A stretch of DNA of 64,000 nt from Sitta carolinensis (lineage: Eukaryota > Chordata > Aves > Passeriformes > Sittidae), in contig JAVUNC010000006.1 in the NCBI GenBank assembly GCA_032173965.1, positions 38,411,870-38,475,869 of the forward strand, given 5' to 3'. Positions 63,846 through 64,000 of this stretch are shown here, one piece after another. Numbering within the stretch: the stretch's first letter is position 1; each line of letters starts with the position of its first letter. The position numbers were made by a program, and so were the translations under genes. The notes under the pieces were generated by a model, which saw only the letters and a program-made list of their open reading frames with translations, had not been told where the DNA came from and did not search any database.

Positions 63846-64000
63846 GAAGAATAATACAGATTTGGCTGGTTTAATCCCTAAACAAGTCACGAACAAATTA
63901 AATAACCTGTCCTCTCACTCTAGGGCTGGGTTTTTTTTACTCATTTTGTTCTGTATCATTCACTCCTACATTCAGTCTCCACAAGCACATACCCTTAGCT

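Larger units (their letters stand above)
28728..64000 (-). other. NRXN3: NRXN3 intron upstream of the exon (open at the window edge)
   Basis: This is at least 35 kb of intron preceding the shared LNS exon. Neither the preceding alpha-neurexin EGF-like exon nor the GC-rich, His/Ser-rich beta-neurexin first exon is recognisable on the minus strand. The beta promoter should therefore lie further upstream. The block contains CR1 and LTR insertions, low-complexity tracts, inverted repeats and several candidate conserved non-coding elements, listed separately. Confidence 0.82.

Noticed and set aside
63561..63846. GC-richer frames at the right edge, considered as the NRXN3 beta first exon
   Set aside because: No His/Ser-rich segment, no signal peptide and no donor in the required phase were seen.
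1..64000. CRISPR arrays, operons, tRNA or rRNA genes, or a complete provirus
   Set aside because: No regularly spaced repeats, no cloverleaf or rRNA sequence, and no gag, pol or env frames next to any LTR. All retroviral traces are LTR-only.

Overview
The window looks like AT-rich vertebrate (most likely bird, probably songbird) nuclear DNA lying almost entirely inside introns of one very large gene. The only coding sequence I can defend is a single 182-base exon on the minus strand (28519-28700). It encodes the first part of the last LNS domain of neurexin-3 (NRXN3), with a textbook splice acceptor and donor. Everything else behaves as intron: no other exon, RNA gene or promoter is recognisable, and the longest open frames fall in repeats or low-complexity DNA.

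The bird assignment rests on repeats. CR1 LINE fragments of avian type occur at about 16.1, 36.8-37.2, 41.8-43.1 and 46.6 kb. LTRs that I recognise as typical of passerine endogenous retroviruses lie at 9.5-10.1 (minus), 14.35-15.1 (minus), 57.07-58.1 (minus), 58.13-58.68 (plus) and 61.85-62.1 kb (plus). Another likely LTR lies at 0.63-1.1 kb. Two MIR-like SINE relics (4.5 and 20.1 kb) are much older. Family names come from memory of repeat consensus sequences and were not checked against a library.

Layout, read along plus coordinates (the gene runs right to left): 1-28.5 kb is the intron downstream of the exon, with an LTR, a MIR relic, two further LTRs, small CR1 tails, a CpG-rich patch at 22.3-22.5 kb and A-rich tracts. 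The exon is at 28.5-28.7 kb. From 28.7 to 64 kb is the upstream intron. It holds a complex inverted repeat (31.9 kb), a 38-base poly-A (35.6 kb), two sizeable CR1 copies, a 31-base palindrome (38.9 kb), several stretches that look like conserved non-coding elements, and a nested LTR cluster at 57.07-58.68 kb. A shared exon like this one serves both alpha and beta neurexins. The beta-specific first exon was not found in the 35 kb upstream, so its promoter should lie beyond the window.

The clearest structural result is a nested insertion. A 295-base solo LTR (57470-57764), flanked by a 6-base duplication CCCTCC, interrupts an older LTR of another family, and a third LTR abuts that pair. No new protein-coding system was found. 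The points most worth following are the inverted pair of related LTRs bracketing the NRXN3 exon, the two inverted-repeat structures, the CpG-rich patch and the candidate regulatory elements.
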